From positions 1,240,001 to 1,304,000 of the forward strand of contig NZ_JAIQZK010000001.1 of NCBI RefSeq assembly GCF_020075545.1: a stretch of DNA of 64,000 nucleotides, in the 5' to 3' direction. The position numbers and the translations under genes are program-made. The notes beneath the pieces were generated by a model. It was not told where the DNA came from, made no database searches, and saw nothing but the letters and a program-made list of their open reading frames with translations. This document shows, piece by piece, positions 26,794-35,448 of this stretch; the first letter of the stretch is position 1, and every line of letters begins with the position of its first letter. This DNA is from Nocardioides sp. TRM66260-LWL (GTDB taxonomy: Bacteria > Actinomycetota > Actinomycetes > Propionibacteriales > Nocardioidaceae).

Positions 26794-28179
26794 ATGGCCA
26801 GGACGCCGCGCCGCTCGTCGCTGCGCGGGCAGATCGTGCTGACGACGCTGGGGCTCACCACCCTCATCTCGATCGCGGTCGTGCTCGGCGTCCAGCTGGT
26901 GCTGGCCCGCACCGCCACCCGGGACATCGGCAACGTGCTCACCGACCGGACGGCGGCGGTGCAGGCGGTGATCGACGCCAACAGCACCGCGACGCCGTCC
27001 GCCGACCTGGGTCGCTACCTCGATCCCGGCGTCCGCATCTACGACGACCGGGCGCGCCTGGTGACCGGCTCGATCGAGGCCGGCGCGCGCGACGCCGCCG
27101 ACGAGCTGGCGCAACGACTCGTCCAGCCCGACGCGCCGTCGTCGCTGACCGTCAAGGCGGCCGGCGACCTGCGGCTGCGGGCGCAGACGGTGCAGGCCGC
27201 GGGCGGCTGGCGCGGGGTCGCGGTGGTCTCCCAGGCCACCGACGGCTACGAGCGCTCGGAGGACTATGCGCTGCTCGCCACCATCGCCGCGGGCGTCGCG
27301 CTGGTGGCGGTGTCGGGGGCGGTCGCGACCCGGGTGACGGCCTCGGCGCTGCGCCCGGTGACGCGGATGGCCGCGCTGGCCACCGAGTGGAGCGAGCAGG
27401 ACCTCAGCCGCCGCTTCGACCTCGGCCCCGCCACCGACGAGCTGGCCCGGCTCGGCGCGAGCCTCGACACGCTGCTCGACCGCGTGGCCGACGCGCTGCG
27501 CGCCGAGCAGCGCCTGACCTCCGAGCTGGCCCACGAGCTGCGCACGCCGCTGACGGCGGTGCTCGGCATCGCCGAGCTCGCCGAGATGCGCGCCGGCACC
27601 GACCCCCGGGCCGCCGACGACTTCGCCCGCATCGCCGACGCCGCGCGCACGATGAGCACCACCATCACCACGCTCCTCGACGTCGCCCGCCGGCCGATCG
27701 ACGCGGCGCGCGGCACCGCCCTCGTCGACGACGACGAGCCGGCGCCCACCGCCAGCGTCGCCGAGGTGCTGGCCGCGCTCGACGCGCTGCGCGCCGCGCA
27801 GGCCCCCGGAGGCGTCGATCATCTCCCCGAGCTGCACCGCGACGTGCGCGACGCGGACGCGCTGCGCGTCGCCCTGCCGGTCGAGCTGGCGGTCCGCTGC
27901 CTCGCACCGGTCGTCGACAACGCGCTGCGGCATGCGCGGCACCGCGTCGAGCTGCGCGCCCGGGCCGCCGACGACGACGTGCTGATCACCGTGCGCGACG
28001 ACGGCGACGGCGTCGAGGCGGCCGTGGCCGACCGGCTGTTCGACGCCGGGGTCAGCGGCGCCGGGAGCACCGGCCTGGGGCTCGCCGTCGCGCGGCGCGT
28101 GGCGAACGCCGTCGGCGGCTCGGTGGAGCTGGCCTCGGCGCGTCCGGCGGTGTTCGAGGTGCGGCTGCCTCGGGCGTGA
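26794..28179 (+). CDS. Sensor histidine kinase
   Basis: 461 residues: membrane span about 15-37, extracytoplasmic sensor about 38-155, second span about 160-182 (LLATIAAGVALVAVSGAVAT), HAMP to about 235, phospho-histidine H247 in SELAHELRTPL, and an HATPase domain with PVVDNALRHARH, DDGDGVEA and GLGLAVARR. The signal is unknown. It is the partner of the divergent response regulator at 26052-26723. The ATG at 26794 is preceded by a GAGGGGG stretch. Confidence 0.92.
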   Translation: MARTPRRSSLRGQIVLTTLGLTTLISIAVVLGVQLVLARTATRDIGNVLTDRTAAVQAVIDANSTATPSADLGRYLDPGVRIYDDRARLVTGSIEAGARDAADELAQRLVQPDAPSSLTVKAAGDLRLRAQTVQAAGGWRGVAVVSQATDGYERSEDYALLATIAAGVALVAVSGAVATRVTASALRPVTRMAALATEWSEQDLSRRFDLGPATDELARLGASLDTLLDRVADALRAEQRLTSELAHELRTPLTAVLGIAELAEMRAGTDPRAADDFARIADAARTMSTTITTLLDVARRPIDAARGTALVDDDEPAPTASVAEVLAALDALRAAQAPGGVDHLPELHRDVRDADALRVALPVELAVRCLAPVVDNALRHARHRVELRARAADDDVLITVRDDGDGVEAAVADRLFDAGVSGAGSTGLGLAVARRVANAVGGSVELASARPAVFEVRLPRA

Positions 28180-28182
28180 TCG

Positions 28183-29439
28183 CTAGCGGGCGTCCAGCGC
28201 CGCGATGGCGCGGGCCCTCCGACGTCGCTCGCCCAGCCCGCGCACGGCCTCCCCGCCGATGAACCGCGCCGCCGCGACGACGGGACGCAGCCCCGGGTCG
28301 GGCTCGAGGCCGGCGCCCATGCGGCCGATCTGGGTCTCGTACCACTCCGACTCCCCCGCCAGCCCCGCGACGGTCGGGAGGGTGTACCGGCGCAGCGTGC
28401 GGCCGGGGTCGCCGGCGACCAGCCGGGCGGTGGCGTCCGGGTCGATGGCCAGCGGACGCCCCAGGCCGATCAGGTCGACGCCGTCGGCGAGCAGCCGCTC
28501 CATCGCCTCACGGGTGCGGATGCCGCCGGTGAGCGCCAGCGGCACCCCGGCCGCGCGGTCGCGCACCCGCCGCGCGAACGCCGCGAAGTAGGCCTCCTTG
28601 ACGCTCGTGCCCGACCCGGAGCCCCGCAGGTCGTCGACCTCGCCGAAGAGCGCGGGGTTCTCGTAGGTGCCGCCGGAGATCTCGATCAGGTCGACGCCCT
28701 CCTCGACGAGCAGGCCCACGACCTGCTCGGCGTCGTCCTCGGTGAAGCCGCCGTGCCGGAAGTCGGAGGAGTTGAGCTTCACCGCCACGGTGAAGCCGGG
28801 TCGCGTCGCGGCCCGCACCGCGCGGACCGCCTCGACCAGCGCGCGGGCGCGCCCGGCGACGTCGCCGCCCCAGGCGTCGGTGCGCCGGTTGACGTGCGGG
28901 GAGAGGAACTGCGCGAGCAGGTAGCCGTGGGCGGCGTGCACCTGGACGCCGTCGAGGCCGGCCTGCTCGCAGCGGGCGGCGGACTCGCCGAAGGCCCGGA
29001 CGAGTCGCTCGACCTCCTCGGCCCGCAGCGCGCGGGGCGCGGCGAACAGGCCCATCATCCGCACCGCGCCGGCCTCGGCGCTCGGCGCGACCGGCCGTCC
29101 GGAGAGGAAGCGGTTGGTCTGGCGTCCGGGGTGGTTGAGCTGGGCGATCACCGGGCTGTCGGCCGCAGCCTCGCGCACGCGCCGGAGCCGGGCGACGTCC
29201 AGCCGCGCGTCGGCCACGATGTTGCGACTCCGCTCGAGCTGGCGTCGGTCGATCATCAGGTTGCCGGTGATCAGCAGGCCGCCCGCCGCGCCCCGGGCCC
29301 AGCGCCGGTAGAGCCGCTCGTGCGCCTCGGTCGGCTGCAGGTCGGCGTCGGCGAGGTTCTCCGTCATCGGCGCCTTGAGGATGCGGTGCGGCAGGACGAG
29401 GCCGCTCGGCAGGGTGATCGGATCGGTCAGGGCGGCCAC
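28183..29439 (-). CDS. NADH:flavin oxidoreductase (Old Yellow Enzyme family)
   Basis: 418-residue TIM-barrel flavoenzyme. Signs are LVLPHRILKAPMTENLAD, HAAHGYLLAQFLSPHVNRRT, GFTVAVKLNSSDF, IEISGGTYENP and LTGGIRTREAMERLLADGVD, LIGLGRPLAIDP. It reduces activated double bonds or related substrates with NAD(P)H via FMN. The GTG at 29439 follows GAGGAG. A TAATCT -10 box (29477-29472) gives a leader of about 26 nt. A 12-bp palindrome at 29480-29491 lies between this gene and the divergent 2H phosphoesterase. Confidence 0.92.
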   Translation of the reverse strand: MAALTDPITLPSGLVLPHRILKAPMTENLADADLQPTEAHERLYRRWARGAAGGLLITGNLMIDRRQLERSRNIVADARLDVARLRRVREAAADSPVIAQLNHPGRQTNRFLSGRPVAPSAEAGAVRMMGLFAAPRALRAEEVERLVRAFGESAARCEQAGLDGVQVHAAHGYLLAQFLSPHVNRRTDAWGGDVAGRARALVEAVRAVRAATRPGFTVAVKLNSSDFRHGGFTEDDAEQVVGLLVEEGVDLIEISGGTYENPALFGEVDDLRGSGSGTSVKEAYFAAFARRVRDRAAGVPLALTGGIRTREAMERLLADGVDLIGLGRPLAIDPDATARLVAGDPGRTLRRYTLPTVAGLAGESEWYETQIGRMGAGLEPDPGLRPVVAAARFIGGEAVRGLGERRRRARAIAALDAR

Positions 29440-29471
29440 GGGGTGCTCCTCGGCTCGGGACGGACGTCGGC

Positions 29472-29477
29472 AGATTA
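29472..29477 (-). promoter_or_regulatory. -10 box TAATCT for the Old Yellow Enzyme gene
   Basis: TAATCT on the minus strand is a good TANNNT match about 33 nt before the GTG at 29439. Confidence 0.5.
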
Positions 29478-29479
29478 CC

Positions 29480-29491
29480 GTCCGATCGGAC
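29480..29491. promoter_or_regulatory. 12-bp palindrome in a divergent promoter region
   Basis: GTCCGATCGGAC is perfectly symmetrical and lies just upstream of the minus-strand -10 box TAATCT. It could be an operator for either gene; the regulator is not in the neighbourhood. Confidence 0.4.
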
Positions 29492-29508
29492 CGGAAGTGG
29501 CGGACGGC

Positions 29509-29514
29509 TAGGGT
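29509..29514 (+). promoter_or_regulatory. -10 box TAGGGT, leaderless start at 29521
   Basis: TAGGGT ends 6 nt before the GTG at 29521. Confidence 0.55.
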
Positions 29515-29520
29515 GCGGCC

Positions 29521-30084
29521 GTGCCCGGCTCCGCGTACTCCCCCGGCCACACGGTGCTCGCCGTCACGGTGCCCGCGCTGGACGCCTTCGTCCGGGCCCG
29601 CACGGCCCACTACGACGCGTCGTTCGTCTCCGCGGACCCCGCCTTCGTGCACGCGCACGTGACAGTCCTGGCGCCCTGGGTGCCGCGGCCGAGCGCCGCG
29701 GACCTGGCCACGATCGGTCGCATCGCCGCCGCCCACCCGGCCTTCGCGCTGCGCCTGGCGCGGATCGAGGCGTTCCCCGACGGCGTCCTCCACCTGCGGC
29801 CCGAGCCGGACGCGCCGCTGCGGGCCCTCACCGCGGCCGTGACCGCGGCGTTCCCCGACCACCCGCCCTACGGCGGGCGGTACCCGCACGTCGACCCCCA
29901 CCTGACGCTCGACCGGCACGACGAGTCCGCGACCCCGCCGGTGACCCGTACCTGGCTGCACAAGCAGCTCGCCGACGTGCTGCCGGTGAGCCTGACCGTC
30001 GAGCGGCTCGAGCTGCAGTGGTGGGCCAACCACGACTGCCGGGTGCTCGCCAACTGGCCGCTGGGGCGCGAGGTCGTCCGATGA
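29521..30084 (+). CDS. 2'-5' RNA ligase family (2H phosphoesterase) protein
   Basis: 187 residues with the two H-x-T-x motifs of the 2H superfamily: HVTVL at about 46-50 and HLTLD at about 124-128. The region between them (RLARIEAFPDGVLHLRPEPD) also fits LigT/2H enzymes, which cleave or join 2',5' bonds or cyclic phosphates. The true substrate is unknown. GTG start with a leaderless promoter. Its stop overlaps the cobU start by 4 bp, so it is cotranscribed with cobU; a cyclic phosphate role in cobamide recycling is conceivable but unproven. Confidence 0.85.
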   Translation: MPGSAYSPGHTVLAVTVPALDAFVRARTAHYDASFVSADPAFVHAHVTVLAPWVPRPSAADLATIGRIAAAHPAFALRLARIEAFPDGVLHLRPEPDAPLRALTAAVTAAFPDHPPYGGRYPHVDPHLTLDRHDESATPPVTRTWLHKQLADVLPVSLTVERLELQWWANHDCRVLANWPLGREVVR

Positions 30085-30623
30085 GGGTGCTGGTGACGGG
30101 CGGCGTCCGCTGCGGGAAGTCGCGGCACGCCGAGTCGCTGCTCCGCGGCCACGACGACGTCGTCTACCTGGCGCCGGGCCCGGTGCCCGAGGACGCCGAC
30201 CCGCCCGACCCGGACTGGCAGGCGCGCATCGACCGGCACCGCGCGTCCCGCCCGGCCGGCTGGACGACGCGCGAGTCGGCCGACCTGGCCGGGGCCCTGC
30301 GCTCGGTGCGGGGCGCGCTGCTCGTCGACTGCCTGGGCACCTGGCTCACCCGCCTGCTGGACGACGGGCTATGGGAGGCGTCGGCCGAGGAGGTCGCCGC
30401 GGCGGTCGAGACGGCGCTGGACGACGTCGTCGCGGCGCTCGCGGGACGCCCCGCCGACGCCGGTCCGGTCGTGCTGGTGAGCAACGAGGTCGGCTGGGGC
30501 GTGGTGCCGGCCCACCGCTCGGGGCGGCTCTTCCGCGACCACCTCGGCGTCGTCAACCAGCGGATCGCCGCGGTCGCCGACGAGGTGCACCTCGTGGTCG
30601 CCGGTCGCGTCCTGCGCCTTTGA
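30081..30623 (+). CDS. cobU: Adenosylcobinamide kinase/adenosylcobinamide-phosphate guanylyltransferase
   Basis: 180 residues. CobU/CobP phosphorylates adenosylcobinamide and attaches GMP in the late cobalamin pathway. The P-loop GGVRCGKSRHAE is at residues 7-18, DCLGTWLTRLL and LVSNEVGWGVVPAHRSGRLF match the family, as does FRDHLGVVNQRIAAVAD. ATG overlaps the 2H gene by 4 bp. The cobS and cobT genes lie on the opposite strand, facing it, with 12 bp between stops. Confidence 0.95.
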   Translation: MRVLVTGGVRCGKSRHAESLLRGHDDVVYLAPGPVPEDADPPDPDWQARIDRHRASRPAGWTTRESADLAGALRSVRGALLVDCLGTWLTRLLDDGLWEASAEEVAAAVETALDDVVAALAGRPADAGPVVLVSNEVGWGVVPAHRSGRLFRDHLGVVNQRIAAVADEVHLVVAGRVLRL

Positions 30624-30635
30624 CGCCGGACGACC

Positions 30636-31463
30636 TCAGAGGCCGAGCACGACCAGGAGCGCCGTCAGCGCCAGCTCGACGCAGGCGCCGAACACGTCGC
30701 CGGTGACCCCGCCCAGGCGGGCCGTCGCACGCCGCAGCACGAGCCCGCTCACGGCCGCGGCCGCGCCGACGGCGGCGAGGCCGAGCAGTCGTGCGTCGCC
30801 CCACGGGCGCCACAGCGCCCCGTCGCTCGGCCACCCGGAGGCCAGCAGGCCCAGGACGAGGCCGCCCGCGAGCCAGCCGGCGACCGCGGCGACCGGGGCG
30901 ACGGTGCCGACGAAGGCGCTCCCCAGACCGTCAGCGCGCGCCCCAGGCACGCCGCGGACGCAGGCCATCGCCAGCGCCGAGCGCGAGACGGCCACCGCGA
31001 CGCCGACGAGCAGCGCGGCGGGCACCGCCGAGCCGGTCTCGCCCCGCGACGACACGACGATCGCGGCGACCCCGGCCGCCTGCAGCCCCAGCACCACGAC
31101 GAGGGTCACGACGCCGGCCGGCCCGGCGGTCCCGGAGCGCATGACGGCGAGCGACCGCTCGCGGTCGTAGGAGGCGGTGAGGCCGTCGGCGAGGTCGGCG
31201 AGGCCGTCCAGGTGCAGCGCCCGGCTGCCGAGGGCGAGGGCGCCGACGACGAGCAGGCCGATCACCAGCGGCGCGAGGCCGAGCCGTGTGCCGACGAGCA
31301 CCACCGCCGCCGCGGCCACGCCGAGCGGCGCCACCGCGAGCGGGGCGAGGACCATCGCGAGCCCGGCCCGCCGCCGGTCGACCGTCGCCGGCGGGGCGAC
31401 GCGCAGCACCGTGAGCGTGCCGACCGCCAGGCGCCAGGCGTCCCGCAGCACGCCGCTGCTCAC
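30636..31463 (-). CDS. cobS: Adenosylcobinamide-GDP ribazoletransferase
   Basis: 275-residue integral membrane enzyme that joins adenosylcobinamide-GDP with alpha-ribazole to make cobalamin. The conserved LHLDGLADLADGLTASYDRE is at about 90-109, followed by VMRSGTAGPAGVV. About seven hydrophobic segments. A late GGVTGDVFGACVEL is typical. GTG start overlaps the cobT stop by 4 bp (GTGA), so cobT and cobS are coupled. Confidence 0.95.
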   Translation of the reverse strand: MSSGVLRDAWRLAVGTLTVLRVAPPATVDRRRAGLAMVLAPLAVAPLGVAAAAVVLVGTRLGLAPLVIGLLVVGALALGSRALHLDGLADLADGLTASYDRERSLAVMRSGTAGPAGVVTLVVVLGLQAAGVAAIVVSSRGETGSAVPAALLVGVAVAVSRSALAMACVRGVPGARADGLGSAFVGTVAPVAAVAGWLAGGLVLGLLASGWPSDGALWRPWGDARLLGLAAVGAAAAVSGLVLRRATARLGGVTGDVFGACVELALTALLVVLGL

Positions 31464-32518
31464 GCCTCCTCCGGCAGCAGCTCGCTGAGCAGGGCGACGT
31501 CCCGGAGCAGCGCCACGGCGCTGCGCACCACGGGGACGGCGGCCACGGCGCCGGAGCCCTCTCCGAGGCGCAGGCCGAGGTCGAGCAACGGCTCGAGGCC
31601 CAGACGCTCCAGTGCGAGCGACTGCGCGGGCTCGGTCGAGCGGTGTCCGGCGGCGAACCAGGCGACGGCCCCGGGGGCGATCCGCTCGGCGGTCAGCGCG
31701 CAGGCGACGCTCATCAGCCCGTCGAGCAGCACCGGCACGCCGGCCCGTGCGGCGGCGACCAGGAAGCCGACCGTCGCCGCCAGATCGGCGCTGCCGACGG
31801 CGGCGAGGGTTTCGTGCGGGTCCGCGAGGCGGTGCCCGGCGCGGTCGAGCGCGGTGGCGAGCACCTCGGTCTTGCGGGTCAGGCCGTCGTTGTCGATGCC
31901 GGTGCCGCGGCCGACGACCGCGGCGGCCGGCAGGTCGAGCGCGGCGGCGACGAGGGCCGCGGCCGCGGTCGTGTTGCCGATGCCCATGTCGCCGGTGAGC
32001 AGGAGCCCGGCGCCCGCGGCGATCTCCTCGGCCGCGACGGCGGCGCCGGCGTCCAGGGCGGCCTCGAGCTCGGCGCGGCTCAGGGCGTCCTCGAGGTGCA
32101 GCGCGCCACTGCCGCGGCGGACCTTGAACCGCTGCAGCGGCGTGCGGACGTCGTCGGGCAGGTCGGCGAGGTCGTCGTCGACGCCCAGGTCGAGCACCCG
32201 CACGGCGACGTCGTGCGCGGCGGCGAGCGCGCTGACGCCGGCCCGACCGGTCAGGAACGTGCGCACCATCGCGCCGGTGATCGCGGGCGGGAAGGCCGAG
32301 ACCCCGTGGGCCGCGACCCCGTGGTCGCCGGCGAAGATCACCAGTCGCACCGTGCCCGGGCCCAGCGGGCGCGGCGGCACGGCGTCCTGGCACGCGCTCA
32401 GCCAGACCCCCAGCTCGCCGAGGCGACCCAGGGCGCCGGGGGGCGTGGCGAGACCCGCGAGCCGCTCGGCGGCAGCCGCGCGGGCGGTCTCGGACGGGGG
32501 ACGGACGGTGACGCTCAT
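31460..32518 (-). CDS. cobT: Nicotinate-nucleotide-dimethylbenzimidazole phosphoribosyltransferase
   Basis: 352 residues. It makes alpha-ribazole phosphate from dimethylbenzimidazole and nicotinate mononucleotide. LVIFAGDHGVAAHGVSAFPP, GDMGIGNTTAAAALVAAALD and the late LDLGLRLGEGSGAVAAVP (catalytic glutamate) are clear. It is first in a cobT-cobS operon and starts 8 nt after a TAGCGT -10 box, so its message should be leaderless. No cobalamin riboswitch can be present in such a leader. Confidence 0.96.
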   Translation of the reverse strand: MSVTVRPPSETARAAAAERLAGLATPPGALGRLGELGVWLSACQDAVPPRPLGPGTVRLVIFAGDHGVAAHGVSAFPPAITGAMVRTFLTGRAGVSALAAAHDVAVRVLDLGVDDDLADLPDDVRTPLQRFKVRRGSGALHLEDALSRAELEAALDAGAAVAAEEIAAGAGLLLTGDMGIGNTTAAAALVAAALDLPAAAVVGRGTGIDNDGLTRKTEVLATALDRAGHRLADPHETLAAVGSADLAATVGFLVAAARAGVPVLLDGLMSVACALTAERIAPGAVAWFAAGHRSTEPAQSLALERLGLEPLLDLGLRLGEGSGAVAAVPVVRSAVALLRDVALLSELLPEEA

Positions 32519-32526
32519 GGGGCCGG

Positions 32527-32532
32527 ACGCTA
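32527..32532 (-). promoter_or_regulatory. -10 box TAGCGT for cobT, leaderless
   Basis: TAGCGT on the minus strand ends 8 nt before the ATG at 32518. Confidence 0.55.
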
Positions 32533-32542
32533 GCCGAGCGCC

Positions 32543-32587
32543 GGACGGGGGCGGCGCGGACCCGTCCGGTCCGCACCGCCCCCGTCC
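32543..32587 (-). terminator. Hairpin terminator after the secreted metalloprotease gene
   Basis: A 20-bp stem with one mismatch: GGACGGGGGCGGCGCGGACC and GGTCCGCACCGCCCCCGTCC, 31 bp past the stop at 32618. Confidence 0.75.
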
Positions 32588-32617
32588 CAGCTGCCCGGGA
32601 TCCCCGAGACGTCCCAG

Positions 32618-35266
32618 TCAGACCAGCGGCGTGCTCCCCTGGGCCGAGCCGGCCAGGTAGTTCGCGCGCTCGGGCACCGAGGCGGTGAACCCGCCGTCGG
32701 GCGAGGCCGAGAGCAGGTCGCCGCGGCAGGTGGCCACGCCGTGGCGATCGGTCACGGCGTCGCAGGCCGCGGAGGCCGGACGTCCCGAGGGCTGCACGCG
32801 CACCGGCACGCCCGCGATCGGCCGTCCGGTCACCGCGCTGCGCACGGTGGTCGTGTACGTGACGGCGAGCTGCAGCAGGCTCACGGCTCGCGACGTCGAG
32901 CTGGTCGTGACCGTGTTCGGCGCCTTGCGGACGACGAGGTCGCCGTTGCGGTAGGTCACCCGGTAGTCCGACGCCGCCGAGCCCGTGAGGCTGACGCCGC
33001 TGCACGAGCTGCCGACGAGACGGTAGGACCCGGCTGCCAGCGGGTCGCCGACGGCCCGGCCGCCACCGATCCGGGCGCAGTCGAGGCTGCCCGTCAGCGC
33101 GACGTCGTCCGGCGTCGTCGCCGACGGCGTGAACCGCGTCGCGGTCTCGCCGTAGACCCGCTCGCCACTGGGCGTGACCGTCACCGAGCGCGGTGCGATG
33201 ACGACGAGGATCGTCGGTGAGACCGACCCGTCAGAGGCGGCATCGCCTTCGTAGACGGCGAACACGTTGTGCGAGCCCGCGTGCAGTCGAACGCCCGCGA
33301 GTCGAGCCGCACCATCCACGAGCGCAGCACGCCCGAGCGGGACGTCGCGATCGTTCACGCGCTCGTAGAACGCAACCTCGCCCTGGGGCTGTCCGCCTGC
33401 AGCACGGACCACCGAGGCCCTGAGCGTGAAGGACCCGCCGAACACGCGCGACGACACCGGGGCCAGCGACGTCGTAGTCGCGTCGAGCTCACCCGGGAAG
33501 GTCTCGATGTCACCTTCGTCGAGCTGCTCGAGGTAGCTCCGGATCTCCGCCCCAGCACCAGAGAGCGCGACGAGCTCCTGGATCGGAGCCTCGCTGCCGA
33601 CGGAGGCCTCCGGCTCGGTGAAGTCGTCGGCGACCGTGTAGAAGTCACCACGTTCGCCGTTGCTGCCGACCACCAGGGTCAGCGCGCCCGCCGGGTTCTG
33701 CGGATCGCGTGCACGCAACCGCCAGTCGAGGTTCACCGCCCGCTCGCGGCTGAAGTCGATGCGCCACACGGTCCCCTGGCCGGACGCACTCGGGACACCA
33801 GCCGCGTTGTACGCGTAGGACATGATGCTGCGGTAGTCGTGGTCGCCGGCCGGGTCGTCCTCGGCGCCGTGATGCCGGAGTCCGTACAGATGTCCGAGCT
33901 CGTGCATCGCCGTGATGGCGTTGATGCGGTCGTCCAGGTACGAGCGAAGCGTGCCGCTCGTGATCGCCGGAGTGCCCGCCTCGCGTCGCATCTCCTCCCG
34001 CCACGTGGGCTCGTCCATCGTCACGACGAGATCGTCGGCGAGGATCCCAGCCGCCTCTCCGCCGGTCCCAAGCCCGTCCACGTGGTTCGGACACGCGCAC
34101 ACGTACTTGGCGAGCTGTGGGGTCGAGGCACTGCGTGCCCATCCGGAGGCGTTGAACGAGCTCCCCCCCTGATTCGGGGCGGCCGACTTGACTGCCCCGA
34201 AGAAGGCGCGGGTCGCCTCGACACGATCAGGGACCTGGCTCCGGTCGAGGACTCCCCGGTGCTCGACGAAGTGCACAGCGATCCCGCCAGGGACGGGCGC
34301 GGTCGAGAAGGCGCGCACGATCATGCCTTGGATCCGTGCGTTCCAGCGCTCGCCCCGGACGGTGTCGACGTACACGAACGCATCGGTGCGACCGACCCGA
34401 GCCCCCGCCGCAGCGAGGTCGACGTAGCGGTCGTTGACCCACACGCCGTCGGTCTCCCACTTGTCAGGCAGGCCGTCGTCGTCGGTGTCGGGCCACTCCC
34501 ACCAGTTGGAGGCGCAGCCGAAGCCGGCGGGCACGTTGCGGGGGTCGTTGCTCGTGCAGCCGTTGCGGATCGGGAACACGAACTCGCCCGCTTCGGTGCT
34601 GTTGAACGAGCGCGCCGCCAGACTCAGCGGCCCGCCGTCGAGGAAGGCGCCGCGCTGTCCGGAGCCGGCGAGCTCCAGCGAGCGGTCGGGATCTCCGTTG
34701 GAGAATCCAGCGTGCGCGGATGCGCCTCCACTGGCCTGGCCGAGCTCCCACTCGATCCGGTCGTAGCGGAACACGACGTCGAAGCCCGAGGGCTGCTCGA
34801 CGAGCAGGAGCTGGAAGGTGTTTCGACGATCGCCACCCACGTTGTAGTAGCCGACGTCCTTCCACGTCACGCAGAACGCAGTGCGACCGCGGTAGGTGGC
34901 GTTCCCGTAGGTGACCTGGCCGAGGTCGCCTCGCGTGTCCACGTCACCGAAGAACGGCGCGATGATCACCTGAGAGGTGCGACTGAGGTCGAACGGGACG
35001 TAGGTCGACAGCGGTCGGTCGAAGGTGACGTTGCCGTTGTTGTTCACCCAGAGCGACTGGTAGCGGTGGCCGTAGAAGTCGAGCTCGAACGGCAGCTGGA
35101 CGTTGCTCGACGAGCCGTCGTCGTTCGCGGGGAGGACGTTCGCACGACAGCCCTCGTCGTCGATGGGAGCAGCCGCCTGAGCGGGGCTCTGGAGGAGAGC
35201 GAACAGGGCGAGCACGATCATCATGCTGACCGCGATGGCGCTGGCACGGGAGCGAGCATGGAGCAC
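32618..35266 (-). CDS. Secreted nidogen-like/metzincin-like protease with Ig-like and MBG repeats
   Basis: 882 residues from the GTG at 35266 (GAGGTG 6 nt upstream). Signal peptide about 1-32 ending in PAQAA. A NIDO-like beta domain follows (about 55-240: SLWVNNNGNVTFDRPLS, IIAPFFGDVDTRGD). TDDDGLPDKWETDG marks a calcium-binding loop. HELGHLYGLRHHG at 455-467 gives the metzincin zinc motif (H455, E456, H459, H465), with Met-turn SIMSY (M482). An Ig-like domain (about 640-730) and an MBG-like domain (about 735-810) come next. It is likely an extracellular metalloprotease. GC is visibly lower than in the neighbours, suggesting transfer. Confidence 0.85.
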   Translation of the reverse strand: MLHARSRASAIAVSMMIVLALFALLQSPAQAAAPIDDEGCRANVLPANDDGSSSNVQLPFELDFYGHRYQSLWVNNNGNVTFDRPLSTYVPFDLSRTSQVIIAPFFGDVDTRGDLGQVTYGNATYRGRTAFCVTWKDVGYYNVGGDRRNTFQLLLVEQPSGFDVVFRYDRIEWELGQASGGASAHAGFSNGDPDRSLELAGSGQRGAFLDGGPLSLAARSFNSTEAGEFVFPIRNGCTSNDPRNVPAGFGCASNWWEWPDTDDDGLPDKWETDGVWVNDRYVDLAAAGARVGRTDAFVYVDTVRGERWNARIQGMIVRAFSTAPVPGGIAVHFVEHRGVLDRSQVPDRVEATRAFFGAVKSAAPNQGGSSFNASGWARSASTPQLAKYVCACPNHVDGLGTGGEAAGILADDLVVTMDEPTWREEMRREAGTPAITSGTLRSYLDDRINAITAMHELGHLYGLRHHGAEDDPAGDHDYRSIMSYAYNAAGVPSASGQGTVWRIDFSRERAVNLDWRLRARDPQNPAGALTLVVGSNGERGDFYTVADDFTEPEASVGSEAPIQELVALSGAGAEIRSYLEQLDEGDIETFPGELDATTTSLAPVSSRVFGGSFTLRASVVRAAGGQPQGEVAFYERVNDRDVPLGRAALVDGAARLAGVRLHAGSHNVFAVYEGDAASDGSVSPTILVVIAPRSVTVTPSGERVYGETATRFTPSATTPDDVALTGSLDCARIGGGRAVGDPLAAGSYRLVGSSCSGVSLTGSAASDYRVTYRNGDLVVRKAPNTVTTSSTSRAVSLLQLAVTYTTTVRSAVTGRPIAGVPVRVQPSGRPASAACDAVTDRHGVATCRGDLLSASPDGGFTASVPERANYLAGSAQGSTPLV

Positions 35267-35448
35267 GGGGCACCTCGGGGTGGGGGTCTGCGTGGTCGCG
35301 GCACGTCGGGGGTCGTCCGCGATGGGAGCGACCCGAAACGTAGTGCTGCGGAACCCATCGCACAGGGCTTCGACGCAGGCGTCTAGACCGATCTCCCAGG
35401 TGCTGAGCGCGGCTCCGGACGTTCCCGGACGTTCCCGGACAGGAACCC

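Noticed and set aside
30624..30635. Cobalamin riboswitch near cobU/cobST
   Set aside because: The 12-bp gap is between stop codons, and cobT and the cobU operon start leaderless, leaving no room for a riboswitch.
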